DNA from: Dechloromonas sp.
GTDB lineage: Bacteria; Pseudomonadota; Gammaproteobacteria; Burkholderiales; Rhodocyclaceae
Length of the DNA stretch: 53,271 nucleotides
Direction: 5' to 3'
Assembly (NCBI GenBank): GCA_016790815.1
Contig: JAEUOG010000019.1
Coordinates: 1-53,271 of the forward strand
The notes below the pieces were generated by a model. That model saw only the letters and a program-made list of their open reading frames with translations, ran no database searches and was not told the origin of the DNA. Positions 18,050 to 25,247 of the stretch are shown in pieces. The first letter of the stretch is position 1. Each line of letters opens with the position of its first letter. A program made the position numbers and the translations under genes.

Positions 18050-19863
18050 TCGGACGCGGGTTCCATCTCGCGTTCCTCCTGCAGTTGCAGCGTCCACATC
18101 CGAGCATAGGTTCCGTTGGCTGCGAGCAGGGCGACGTGGTTGCCGCGTTCGACGATGCGGCCTTCGTTCATGACCAGTATTTCATCCGCATTCATTACGG
18201 TGGAAAGACGATGGGCAATGACCAATGTCGTGTGGCCGATGGCCACCTGCTCCAGCTGTGTCTGGATCGCGCGTTCGGTTGCAGAGTCGAGGGCTGAGGT
18301 TGCTTCGTCAAAAATCAGGATGGGTGGATTCTTGAGCAAGGTGCGGGCGATGGCGACGCGTTGCTTCTCGCCTCCGGATAATTTGAGGCCACGCTCGCCG
18401 ACGCGGGTCTCGTACTTCAGAGGCAGCGAGTCGATGAAATCGTGCAACTGGGCTGCTCGGGCTGCTGAAAATACCTCCTCGCGGCTGGCTTCCGGGCGGC
18501 CATAGTTGATGTTGTAGAAAATGGTATCGTTGAAAAGTACCGTGTCCTGCGGCACGATGCCGATGGCCGAGCGCAGGCTGCTCTGCTTCAGGCTGCGCAG
18601 ATCGTGGCCGTTGACCTGGATGGCGCCCCCGGAAACGTCGTAAAAGCGGAACAGCAACCGTGACAACGTTGATTTTCCTGCACCGGAGTGACCGACGACG
18701 GCTACTGTTTGGCCAGGCGGAATGGCGAAGCTCAGATTTTTCAGAATCTGCCGGTTCGGCTCATAGGCGAACTCAACCGCGTCGAAATTAACCTGCAAGG
18801 GGCCGGCAGGCAGGTCGCGTGCATCAGGCGCGTCAGCGATTTCGCGGTTTTCATCGAGCAACTTGAACATGCGTTCGATATCGGTCAGCGCCTGACGTAT
18901 CTCACGGTAAACGATGCCGAGGAAATTGAGCGGCATATAGAGCTGGATCAGGAAGGCATTGACCAGCACGAGATCGCCGATGGTCATCTGGCCTTCCACT
19001 ACGCCGTTGGCCGCGCGCCACATCATCGCAGTGACGCCCAGCGCGATGATCGCCTGTTGCCCAAGGTTGAGAAACGCCAGAGATGTCTGGCTCCGCGTCG
19101 CCGCGTCTTCCCATTTGACCAGTTGCTCGTCGTAGCGCCGCGTTTCCCATGCTTCATTGTTGAAATACTTCACCGTCTCATAGTTGAGCAGGCTGTCTAC
19201 AGCGCGGGTGTTGGCAGCAGAGTCGTTCTCATTGACGGCGCGGCGAATGTCGATGCGCCAGTTGCTCACCTTGATCGTGAACACGATGTAGGCGACGAGC
19301 GACACAAGGGTGATCACAACGTAACCTATGTCGTACTTGACGAACAGGATGCCGAGAACCAGCCCGATTTCGACCAGCGTCGGCAGGATCGAATAGAGCG
19401 TGTAGGAAATCAGACTGGAAATGGAGCGGCTGCCGCGTTCGATGTCGCGCGAAACGCCGCCGGTCTGCCGTTCGAGATGGAAACGTAGCGACAGCGCATG
19501 CAGGTGGCGGAAAACCTCCAGCGAAACCTGGCGTACGGCGCGTTGAGTGACCCGGGCGAAGAGGATCTCACGCAGTTCGGTAAAGAGTGCCGTCGAAAAG
19601 CGTAGCGTGCCGTAAAGTACAAGCAGAAGGATGGGCAACGCCAGCAACTGTTCACGACCGGATAGCCCGTCGATCATCTCTTTGAAAACCAGCGGCACGC
19701 CGACATTCGCCACCTTGGCACCAATCAGGCAAGCCATCGCGGCAAGAACGCGCAGGCGGTACTGCCAGAGATAAGGGAACAGCGTCCGCAGCGTCAGCCA
19801 GACATGGGTTTCCGGTAGCGGTTGTCCGACGGGAGGTTTGGGAAGTGCGGTGGCGCGGCGCAT
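18046..19863 (-). CDS. Atm1/HMT1-type ABC exporter (fused permease-ATPase)
   Basis: The 605-residue product has an ABC transmembrane domain (about residues 25-320) and one ATPase domain. Walker A is GHSGAGKST at about 391-399, the signature is LSGGEKQR near 495, Walker B is ILIFDEATSALD near 519, and the H-loop is at about 551. The family exports glutathione-linked metal or Fe-S related compounds; the substrate here is not visible in the sequence. The ATG at 19863 is chosen because the frame upstream (to 19947) is weakly protein-like and crowds the divergent promoter region. It is translationally coupled to the kinase that follows. Confidence 0.88.
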   Translation of the reverse strand: MRRATALPKPPVGQPLPETHVWLTLRTLFPYLWQYRLRVLAAMACLIGAKVANVGVPLVFKEMIDGLSGREQLLALPILLLVLYGTLRFSTALFTELREILFARVTQRAVRQVSLEVFRHLHALSLRFHLERQTGGVSRDIERGSRSISSLISYTLYSILPTLVEIGLVLGILFVKYDIGYVVITLVSLVAYIVFTIKVSNWRIDIRRAVNENDSAANTRAVDSLLNYETVKYFNNEAWETRRYDEQLVKWEDAATRSQTSLAFLNLGQQAIIALGVTAMMWRAANGVVEGQMTIGDLVLVNAFLIQLYMPLNFLGIVYREIRQALTDIERMFKLLDENREIADAPDARDLPAGPLQVNFDAVEFAYEPNRQILKNLSFAIPPGQTVAVVGHSGAGKSTLSRLLFRFYDVSGGAIQVNGHDLRSLKQSSLRSAIGIVPQDTVLFNDTIFYNINYGRPEASREEVFSAARAAQLHDFIDSLPLKYETRVGERGLKLSGGEKQRVAIARTLLKNPPILIFDEATSALDSATERAIQTQLEQVAIGHTTLVIAHRLSTVMNADEILVMNEGRIVERGNHVALLAANGTYARMWTLQLQEEREMEPASE

Positions 19864-19966
19864 GCAGGGGCCTGAGGGAATTTGATGGGGCGGTGAATTG
19901 TGTGAGTATATGAAAACTGCCCGCTTTCCGGGAAAATCCAGAAACATTTAGCATTTTGGACAGATT
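19864..19966. promoter_or_regulatory. Divergent promoter region
   Basis: This 103-base A/T-richer spacer separates the minus-strand ABC exporter operon from the plus-strand thioesterase gene and must hold promoters for both. No element matches consensus well enough to name. Confidence 0.4.
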
Positions 19967-20380
19967 ATGGCGAACGATCGTAGCGAATTACCCGACAAGC
20001 ACTGTACGTTGCGCGTCGTCCCGATGCCAGCCGATCTCAATCAGAACGGCGACGTATTCGGCGGCTGGGTCATGGCCCAGGTTGACGTGGCAGGCGCCAT
20101 ACCGGCCATGCGCCGGGCTCGCGGCCGGGTAGCTACCGTCTCGGTCAACTCCTTTCTCTTCAAGCAGCCGGTTTCTGTGGGCGATATCGTCAGTCTTTAC
20201 GCGGAAATTGTGCGGGTCGGAACCACCTCGATTACGGTCAAGGTCGAGGTTTATGCCGAGCGCAATTACGCCGCACCGATCATCGTCAAGGTCACGGAGG
20301 CAGAGCTGACCTACGTCGCCATTGATGGCGAAGGAATGAAGCGCGCGGTTCCGCCCGAAATTATGCCGAAAATGGATTAA
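19967..20380 (+). CDS. yciA: YciA-type acyl-CoA thioesterase
   Basis: A hot-dog fold thioesterase predicted to hydrolyse acyl-CoAs in the cytoplasm. The 137-residue product has the characteristic block LNQNGDVFGGWVMAQVDVAG, with the conserved N-x-x-G-D-x-F-G-G-W pattern and a following Asp. VSVNSFLFKQPVSVGDIV comes next. Length fits YciA (about 130). It precedes a FadL-type transporter by 43 bases, which suggests a link to fatty acyl metabolism. Confidence 0.88.
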   Translation: MANDRSELPDKHCTLRVVPMPADLNQNGDVFGGWVMAQVDVAGAIPAMRRARGRVATVSVNSFLFKQPVSVGDIVSLYAEIVRVGTTSITVKVEVYAERNYAAPIIVKVTEAELTYVAIDGEGMKRAVPPEIMPKMD

Positions 20381-20423
20381 AATCCGTCAGTTATCAAATT
20401 ACCCGCCTGTAAGGGAGCAATCC

Positions 20424-21590
20424 ATGACCAAAATGATCCTGCGTACCGTTCCGGCATTGCTGCTGGTTGCGTTTTCCGGTGCCGCTTCCGCCGCCGCTTT
20501 CCAGCTTCTGGAGCAAAATGCCAGCGGCCTCGGCAACGCCTACGCCGGCTCGGCGGCGGTGGCCGATAACGCCAGCACGGTATTTTTCAATCCGGCGGGC
20601 ATGACACAGCTAGGCAATGGCATTCAGCTATCGGCGGGTGTTGCTGGCGTCGGGCCGAGCTATGAATTCCGTGATCAGGGAGGCGTAAAGTCGGGTGGCG
20701 ATGCAGGCGGTTGGGCTGCAGTGCCGAATGCCTACCTTTCGGGGCGGCTGACGAAAGACCTGTTTCTTGGTTTGGGAATCTCGGTACCTTTTGGACTGGC
20801 GACGGAATACGACAGCAATTGGGCCGGAAAGTCGCTTGCGATCAAGTCTGAAATTACTACGATCAATATCAATCCCTCGCTCGCCTATCGCGTTACTGAC
20901 AAGATATCGCTTGGCTTTGGCCTGAATTACCAGACCATCGAAGGCGAACTGACGCGGAATCCGGGGGCGCTGGTTACCCTCAAGGCAGACGATGCATCCT
21001 GGGGTTGGAACGCCGGTGCCTTGTTCACCCTTTCGCCAGCCATGCGAGTTGGCCTCTCTTACCGTTCAGCCGTCAAGCACAAGCTCGACGGTACGGTTAA
21101 CGGCGTTGTGCCGGCCAATGCGGATGTGAAGCTTCCGGATACATTCATTCTCTCGGTCTGGCAGCAGGTATCGGATCGCTGGGAGGCCATGGGCGATCTC
21201 TCATACACGCGCTGGAGTTCGATGAAAGCGCTGAACGTCATGAGCAGCACCAGCGGCGCCTTGATTAGCAGCGAAGCATTCAATTACGAAAATTCCTGGC
21301 GTTTCGCCTGGGGGGCCGGTTACAAGGCCACCGACAAGGCCAAGCTGAAGTTCGGCATTGCTTTCGACCGCACTCCTGTGCGTGATGAGTACCGCTCGCC
21401 CCGCGTGCCGGATAACAATCGCCTGTGGCTGTCGCTGGGTGGGCAGTGGAATGCCGGCCCTGTGGGTAAATTCGATCTCGGATACAGCTACTTGTACGTC
21501 ATTGACCCGAGCATTTCGCAAGGTGCATTGCAGGGTAAGTACGACGCCAGCGCCCATATTCTCGGTGTGCAGTACTCTGTGGGTTTCTAA
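20424..21590 (+). CDS. FadL/OmpP1/TodX-family outer membrane transporter
   Basis: A predicted outer-membrane beta-barrel for long-chain fatty acids or other hydrophobic compounds. The 388-residue precursor has a signal peptide ending near ASAAA. The FadL N-terminal hatch signature follows: FQLLEQNASGLGNAYAGSAA, then NASTVFFNPAGM. Regular beta-strand patterns run to a C-terminal phenylalanine. AAGGGAG lies 8 bases before the ATG. Substrate cannot be told from sequence. Confidence 0.9.
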   Translation: MTKMILRTVPALLLVAFSGAASAAAFQLLEQNASGLGNAYAGSAAVADNASTVFFNPAGMTQLGNGIQLSAGVAGVGPSYEFRDQGGVKSGGDAGGWAAVPNAYLSGRLTKDLFLGLGISVPFGLATEYDSNWAGKSLAIKSEITTININPSLAYRVTDKISLGFGLNYQTIEGELTRNPGALVTLKADDASWGWNAGALFTLSPAMRVGLSYRSAVKHKLDGTVNGVVPANADVKLPDTFILSVWQQVSDRWEAMGDLSYTRWSSMKALNVMSSTSGALISSEAFNYENSWRFAWGAGYKATDKAKLKFGIAFDRTPVRDEYRSPRVPDNNRLWLSLGGQWNAGPVGKFDLGYSYLYVIDPSISQGALQGKYDASAHILGVQYSVGF

Positions 21591-21611
21591 GCTGTTGGGG
21601 CCGAGGCAAAA

Positions 21612-22124
21612 TTGCCGGCGTTTGAACTGGGCGGTATGACGCTGGGGCTGCGCGAAGGCGTGATGGGATTGATCGCGCTGGTCGCGGCCTACATGCTGTT
21701 CGTGTTGCTGCGCATGCTGCTGTTGCGTAATCGCCCGGTGGTTTCCGAGAAGATAGTGCCGCAGGCTCCGGAAGCCGTCTCGGCCGCATTGTTGCCGGAG
21801 ATGGCGCCTGCAGAGGTCGACGACGACTGGGCGAAGGCATCCGAGGAGCTGGCCGGAGATGCGTTGCGCAGTGGCCTGGAGCAGGAACTGGCCCAGATGC
21901 GCGACGAAGTCGATGCCATTCGCGGCGAGCTTGCCGGCTTGCGTGCCGACATGCAGCAGGAACTGGCGCATCTGCGCGCCAGCCAGACCGTGTCCCCCAT
22001 TTATGGTGACGCGATGCAGATGGCTGTTTCAGGTTACGATCCTGCGGCTATCGCCGAACGCTGCGGAATCGCCCGTGCCGAGGCCGAACTTGTCGTGGCG
22101 CTGGCCAAAAGTCAGGAACATTGA
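21612..22124 (+). CDS. DUF2802 family membrane-anchored protein
   Basis: The 170-residue product has one N-terminal membrane segment (MGLIALVAAYMLFVLLRMLL), an acidic linker and a coiled coil (about 85-120). The C-terminal helix-turn-helix-like segment YDPAAIAERCGIARAEAELV is typical of DUF2802. The function is unknown. The chosen start is TTG at 21612 behind GAGGC; an ATG at 21636 is the alternative. It ends 8 bases before the SPOR-domain gene, so the two are likely co-expressed. Confidence 0.75.
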   Translation: MPAFELGGMTLGLREGVMGLIALVAAYMLFVLLRMLLLRNRPVVSEKIVPQAPEAVSAALLPEMAPAEVDDDWAKASEELAGDALRSGLEQELAQMRDEVDAIRGELAGLRADMQQELAHLRASQTVSPIYGDAMQMAVSGYDPAAIAERCGIARAEAELVVALAKSQEH

Positions 22125-22132
22125 GGGTGGCG

Positions 22133-22930
22133 ATGGCAGAAAAACCGGAAGTCTCGGAAAACGAAGTCGAGTCCGGAGAGATTCGCGGCAAGTTGCTCGG
22201 TCGGCTCGCCGTGGCCGGGGTGCTGGTTGCCGTTCTGCTGGGCGTGTTGGCCTTCTTTGATTATCTGGCTACGGCGCCGGACGAATCCGAGGTTCAGGTG
22301 TTTACCAAGCCGGTTCCCGTCGCGCCAAAGAAAGAAGTTTCGCAGCCCGTAACGCCAGCGGAAAGTCTGCCGACGCCACCTGAGCCGCCAAAGGCGGAAG
22401 TTCCGGCTGAGCCGCCGCCTCCGCCAAGGGTCGAAACGCACACGCCGGCAGTTGTCGAGAGTAAGCCGGAAGCCATTGTGGAAAATCGGCCCAAATCGCC
22501 GTCGACCGTGGAATCTACGAGGAAGCAGGCAACGCCCCCTTCGGTTGTTGCTCCTGCGCCGCAGGCCGTGCCTGAAGCGACCACCGCGCCATCCAACATC
22601 CTGCCGCCGCAACGTGCGTCGGTTCCGGCGGAGCCCGTAGCTGCCAAGCCGGTGGCTCGAATCGTCGAGACGCGGCCGAGCCCGGCCGTAACACCACCGG
22701 TTGTGTCGCGGCTCTTTTCAGGTTTTCTGTTGCAGGCAGGTGTTTTTTCCAGCGTCCAGCGCGCAGAAGAGCTTCATGCCAGATTGACTCTCAGTGGCGT
22801 TCCGTCAACGCTGGAAACCCGTGTTCAGGTCGGCCCCTTCAAGACCAAACAAGAGGCCGAGGCCGCCCAGGCCAAGCTCAAGGAGCTGGGCGTCGAGACC
22901 GTTCTCGTGCCGCCCAGGGGCAAAAACTAG
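22133..22930 (+). CDS. SPOR-domain membrane protein (FtsN-like architecture)
   Basis: The 265-residue product has a short cytoplasmic head and one membrane segment (about 26-44, AVAGVLVAVLLGVLAFFDYL). A long proline- and alanine-rich periplasmic linker leads to a C-terminal SPOR domain (FLLQAGVFSSVQRAEELHAR, then VQVGPFKTKQEAEAAQAKL). SPOR domains bind septal peptidoglycan lacking stem peptides, so a cell-envelope or division role is likely. The ATG at 22133 follows GAGGGTGG; an in-frame TTG upstream overlaps the previous gene. Confidence 0.85.
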   Translation: MAEKPEVSENEVESGEIRGKLLGRLAVAGVLVAVLLGVLAFFDYLATAPDESEVQVFTKPVPVAPKKEVSQPVTPAESLPTPPEPPKAEVPAEPPPPPRVETHTPAVVESKPEAIVENRPKSPSTVESTRKQATPPSVVAPAPQAVPEATTAPSNILPPQRASVPAEPVAAKPVARIVETRPSPAVTPPVVSRLFSGFLLQAGVFSSVQRAEELHARLTLSGVPSTLETRVQVGPFKTKQEAEAAQAKLKELGVETVLVPPRGKN

Positions 22931-22936
22931 CTGAGG

Positions 22937-23290
22937 TCAGGGCATGCCCGGCAGCCGCGGCAAACCCAAGCTGCGTCGGACATCACGATGCAACTGCAGG
23001 GGCGGCGGCAAGGGCATTGACTGCCGGCGTGGCTCCTCGTAGCGGCGATCGTCGTAATACCTGCCACCACGGTGGTTGTCGTAATAGTGGCCGCCGCGGT
23101 TATCGTATTGCCGATAGCCAGAATTGTAGTAAATCGTCCCGCTCGGCTGGCCGTAGGCCGGATACGTTTCCACATACCCCGGCGGGGCGCGGTGATAGCC
23201 GGCCGGGTAAGGTGCTACTGCGCAGGCACCCAGGCTGCCGATCAGTGCGGTAGCGAGGCCAAGGCGAAGAAGCTTTTGCGAGATGGTCAT
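22937..23290 (-). CDS. Tyrosine/glycine-rich small lipoprotein
   Basis: The 117-residue precursor begins MTISQKLLRLGLATALIGSL and has a lipobox LGAC near residue 23. The mature part is dominated by Tyr, Gly, Arg and Asp (GYRQYDNRGGHYYDNHRGG) and ends in a proline-rich basic tail. I do not recognise a family. Low complexity suggests a surface or envelope-associated role. It is convergent with the SPOR gene, with 6 bases between the two stops. Confidence 0.65.
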   Translation of the reverse strand: MTISQKLLRLGLATALIGSLGACAVAPYPAGYHRAPPGYVETYPAYGQPSGTIYYNSGYRQYDNRGGHYYDNHRGGRYYDDRRYEEPRRQSMPLPPPLQLHRDVRRSLGLPRLPGMP

Positions 23291-23380
23291 TGTGGAAAGT
23301 GTCCGCTGGTTATGTAGGCAAATAACGCGGATGTACCCCATGTGGCATACGCGGACACTGTACTGGTTTGTAACAAATCG

Positions 23381-23923
23381 TTAGAGGTTCAATTCGGCGA
23401 CTGCCTTGAGGCCTTGTTCGATATTGTTTCGGGTTGCTGCTTCTACTGCCATGCGCAGTCGAGTCACGCCGGCGAAGGCATCGCTCATGGTTGCCGTGCC
23501 GCTGGATTTGACTGATTTGCGCAGGGTGACCGAACGATCACTGGTTTTGGTCAGTGACCAGGCTGTTTCCATGTCCACGGTGAACGTGCCACCAAAAAGT
23601 GGCTTGGAAAGGCTGGTTAGTCACACGCTCAGTTCGTAGTCGCCATTGCTGCCCTGAACGATAGTTTTGAAGAGTTTGCTTTGGATAACAGCATCCTCAA
23701 TGGCTGCCTTGAGGTCAGCGTCCGAAACATTGCTGCTGTCCATCGCGCCGGTTTCGGCGCCGCCGCTGGTCTGGACGCGCAGGCTGTGCGGGTAATGCTT
23801 GCTGACAGTAAGGTTCTGTGGGGTCATTGCCGAGCGGTCGGCGGGCGAGGCGCAGCCACCAAGTATCAGGGCAAGCGCGGCAATAGCCAGGAGTGGTGTG
23901 GTGCGTGCCAAATTGGTCGTCAT
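23381..23923 (-). pseudogene. Lipoprotein gene interrupted by an in-frame TGA
   Basis: The frame from the ATG at 23923 encodes a lipoprotein signal with lipobox LGGC and about 75 further residues, ending GDYELSV at a TGA (23621-23623). The same frame then continues without another stop through LTSLSKPLFGGTFTVDMETA to the TAA at 23381, giving about 180 residues in all. Both halves read as one domain: the first ends in a beta strand that the second continues. A single C-to-T change (CGA to TGA) would explain the break. Sequencing error, recent inactivation, or a functional short form cannot be told apart here. It directly abuts the upstream lipoprotein gene. Confidence 0.7.
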
Positions 23924-24358
23924 TTACTTGGCTCCCTTGTAGATGTTGTCGACCACTTCATTGACCATTTCCTTGGGTGAGAGCCGGGTCAACGAGGTGT
24001 GGAAGGAGTTGCCGGTGGCCAGCGGGAAATCAGTTTTTGGATCGCGAATGGTGATGGTCAGTTCAAGCATGTACATCGTGATGTCCCACATCCATTTGTC
24101 GATGTAGGTGACCACGGCATCCACGTTGCCGGGAGCAGCTTCACTGCCGGTGGTGACAGTCACGCCCTTGCTGCGCAATTTGTCGGCGATCAGCGTGTAA
24201 GTGTTGTCGTCATCAGCAATCTTCTTGACGTACATGGTCTTGAGTGCGGACAGGTTTGCCGATGGATCGACGCTGCCGGTAGCCCGGTTAACGGCGCAAC
24301 CGGTGGTCAGCGATGCAACGAGCCACAGCAGCGCGAGCAATTTCAGAAATTTCTGCAC
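23924..24358 (-). CDS. Lipoprotein of unknown function
   Basis: The 144-residue precursor has an N-terminal hydrophobic segment with lipobox TTGC near residue 21 and a mature domain of alternating strands and helices (MYVKKIADDDNTYTLIADKL; VDAVVTYIDKWMWDITMYML). The start is GTG (24356-24358) preceded by a G-rich site that lies inside a hairpin arm. Its TAA is immediately followed by the ATG of the interrupted lipoprotein gene, so the two form one unit. Family not recognised. Confidence 0.75.
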   Translation of the reverse strand: MQKFLKLLALLWLVASLTTGCAVNRATGSVDPSANLSALKTMYVKKIADDDNTYTLIADKLRSKGVTVTTGSEAAPGNVDAVVTYIDKWMWDITMYMLELTITIRDPKTDFPLATGNSFHTSLTRLSPKEMVNEVVDNIYKGAK

Positions 24359-24359
24359 G

Positions 24360-24396
24360 ATTTACCCCCCTTGGTTTTTATGAGTGGAGGGTAAAT
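24360..24396 (-). promoter_or_regulatory. Hairpin covering the ribosome binding site of the lipoprotein gene
   Basis: On the minus strand ATTTACCCTCC (24396-24386) can pair with GGGGGGTAAAT (24370-24360) over 11 positions with one U-G wobble, leaving a 15-base loop. The G run is the only Shine-Dalgarno-like sequence before the GTG at 24358, which begins one base after the stem. Pairing would therefore mask initiation. Confidence 0.5.
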
Positions 24397-24465
24397 TGTA
24401 TGCGAAGTGGCATCGCTATGTGTGTTGCTCCTTGCAGGGCAATGGTTCTCGGCGCTTTGGCTGGA

Positions 24466-24801
24466 CTATCCTGTCCCTTCTGCAAGTGCCTTGCGAATTC
24501 GTTTGGCGAAAACGCTCATTTCTTTGGCGGCCTGAATGTCACCTTTTGCTTCCGCGACAGCGATGCCGCGTTCGTAGGCGGCGAGGGCGGAGGGGTGATC
24601 GCCGGCGTCGGCGAGGGCTTTGCCGAGCGCTTTCCAGGCGGCTGAATAGTTGTTGTCACGGTCAACGGCATTTTGGAAGCAGTTTGCGGCTTTTCTTGGC
24701 TCGCCGGCTTTCAGGTATTCGTTGCCGAGCGAGAAGCGGAGCAGGGCGCCGTCACGTGGGCCGTCGAGCATTTTTTCCAGGGATTCGATACGTGGGTTCA
24801 T
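24466..24801 (-). CDS. Small TPR-repeat protein
   Basis: The 111-residue product holds about two tetratricopeptide repeats: [20 protein letters not shown] followed by [20 protein letters not shown]. It ends with a charged helix. There is no signal peptide, so it is probably cytoplasmic. It is likely a protein-interaction adaptor; no partner is evident. It is transcribed divergently from ridA, with 53 bases between start codons. Confidence 0.8.
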   Translation of the reverse strand: MNPRIESLEKMLDGPRDGALLRFSLGNEYLKAGEPRKAANCFQNAVDRDNNYSAAWKALGKALADAGDHPSALAAYERGIAVAEAKGDIQAAKEMSVFAKRIRKALAEGTG

Positions 24802-24854
24802 GGGCTACCAAGGCTAAAATAGGGTTTTGCAATTCAGAGACAGGACAGCATTCC

Positions 24855-25235
24855 ATGGCCAAGACCATCATCGCCACCCCGAACGCCCCGGCTGCCATCG
24901 GCACCTATTCGCAAGCTGTGCGCGTCGGCGACACCGTTTACATGTCCGGGCAGATCGGCCTCGATCCGGCCACCATGCAAATGGTAGACGGCATTGACGC
25001 ACAAATCGTTCGCGTTTTCGACAATCTGAAGGCTGTGGCCGAAGCGGCTGGGGGTTCGCTGGCCGATGTGGTCAAGCTCAACGTCTTCCTGACTGATCTG
25101 GCCAACTTTGCCAAGGTCAATGAAACGATGGCCAGGTACTTCAGCGAGCCTTTCCCGGCCCGCGCTGCGGTTGGCGTCAAGGAACTGCCACGCGGTGCGC
25201 TGGTCGAGGCCGATGCCGTCATGTTCATCGGCTAA
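24855..25235 (+). CDS. ridA: RidA family reactive intermediate deaminase
   Basis: RidA hydrolyses reactive enamine/imine intermediates such as 2-aminoacrylate. The 126-residue product begins [20 protein letters not shown] and has [24 protein letters not shown] and the conserved arginine in [19 protein letters not shown]. The ATG at 24855 follows AGGAC. The frame is open far upstream but only this start matches the family. A TAAAAT at 24815-24820 could be its -10 element. Confidence 0.95.
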   Translation: MAKTIIATPNAPAAIGTYSQAVRVGDTVYMSGQIGLDPATMQMVDGIDAQIVRVFDNLKAVAEAAGGSLADVVKLNVFLTDLANFAKVNETMARYFSEPFPARAAVGVKELPRGALVEADAVMFIG

Positions 25236-25247
25236 ATCCCCGGCCCG

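Noticed and set aside
23621-23623. TGA read as selenocysteine
   Set aside because: No selenoprotein family match, no selenocysteine insertion hairpin recognised after the TGA, and the context is a beta-strand lipoprotein where a mutated CGA is simpler.
24384-24854. Long in-frame N-terminal extension of ridA
   Set aside because: RidA proteins begin at the ATG at 24855; the upstream part overlaps the opposing TPR gene and is arginine-rich nonsense.
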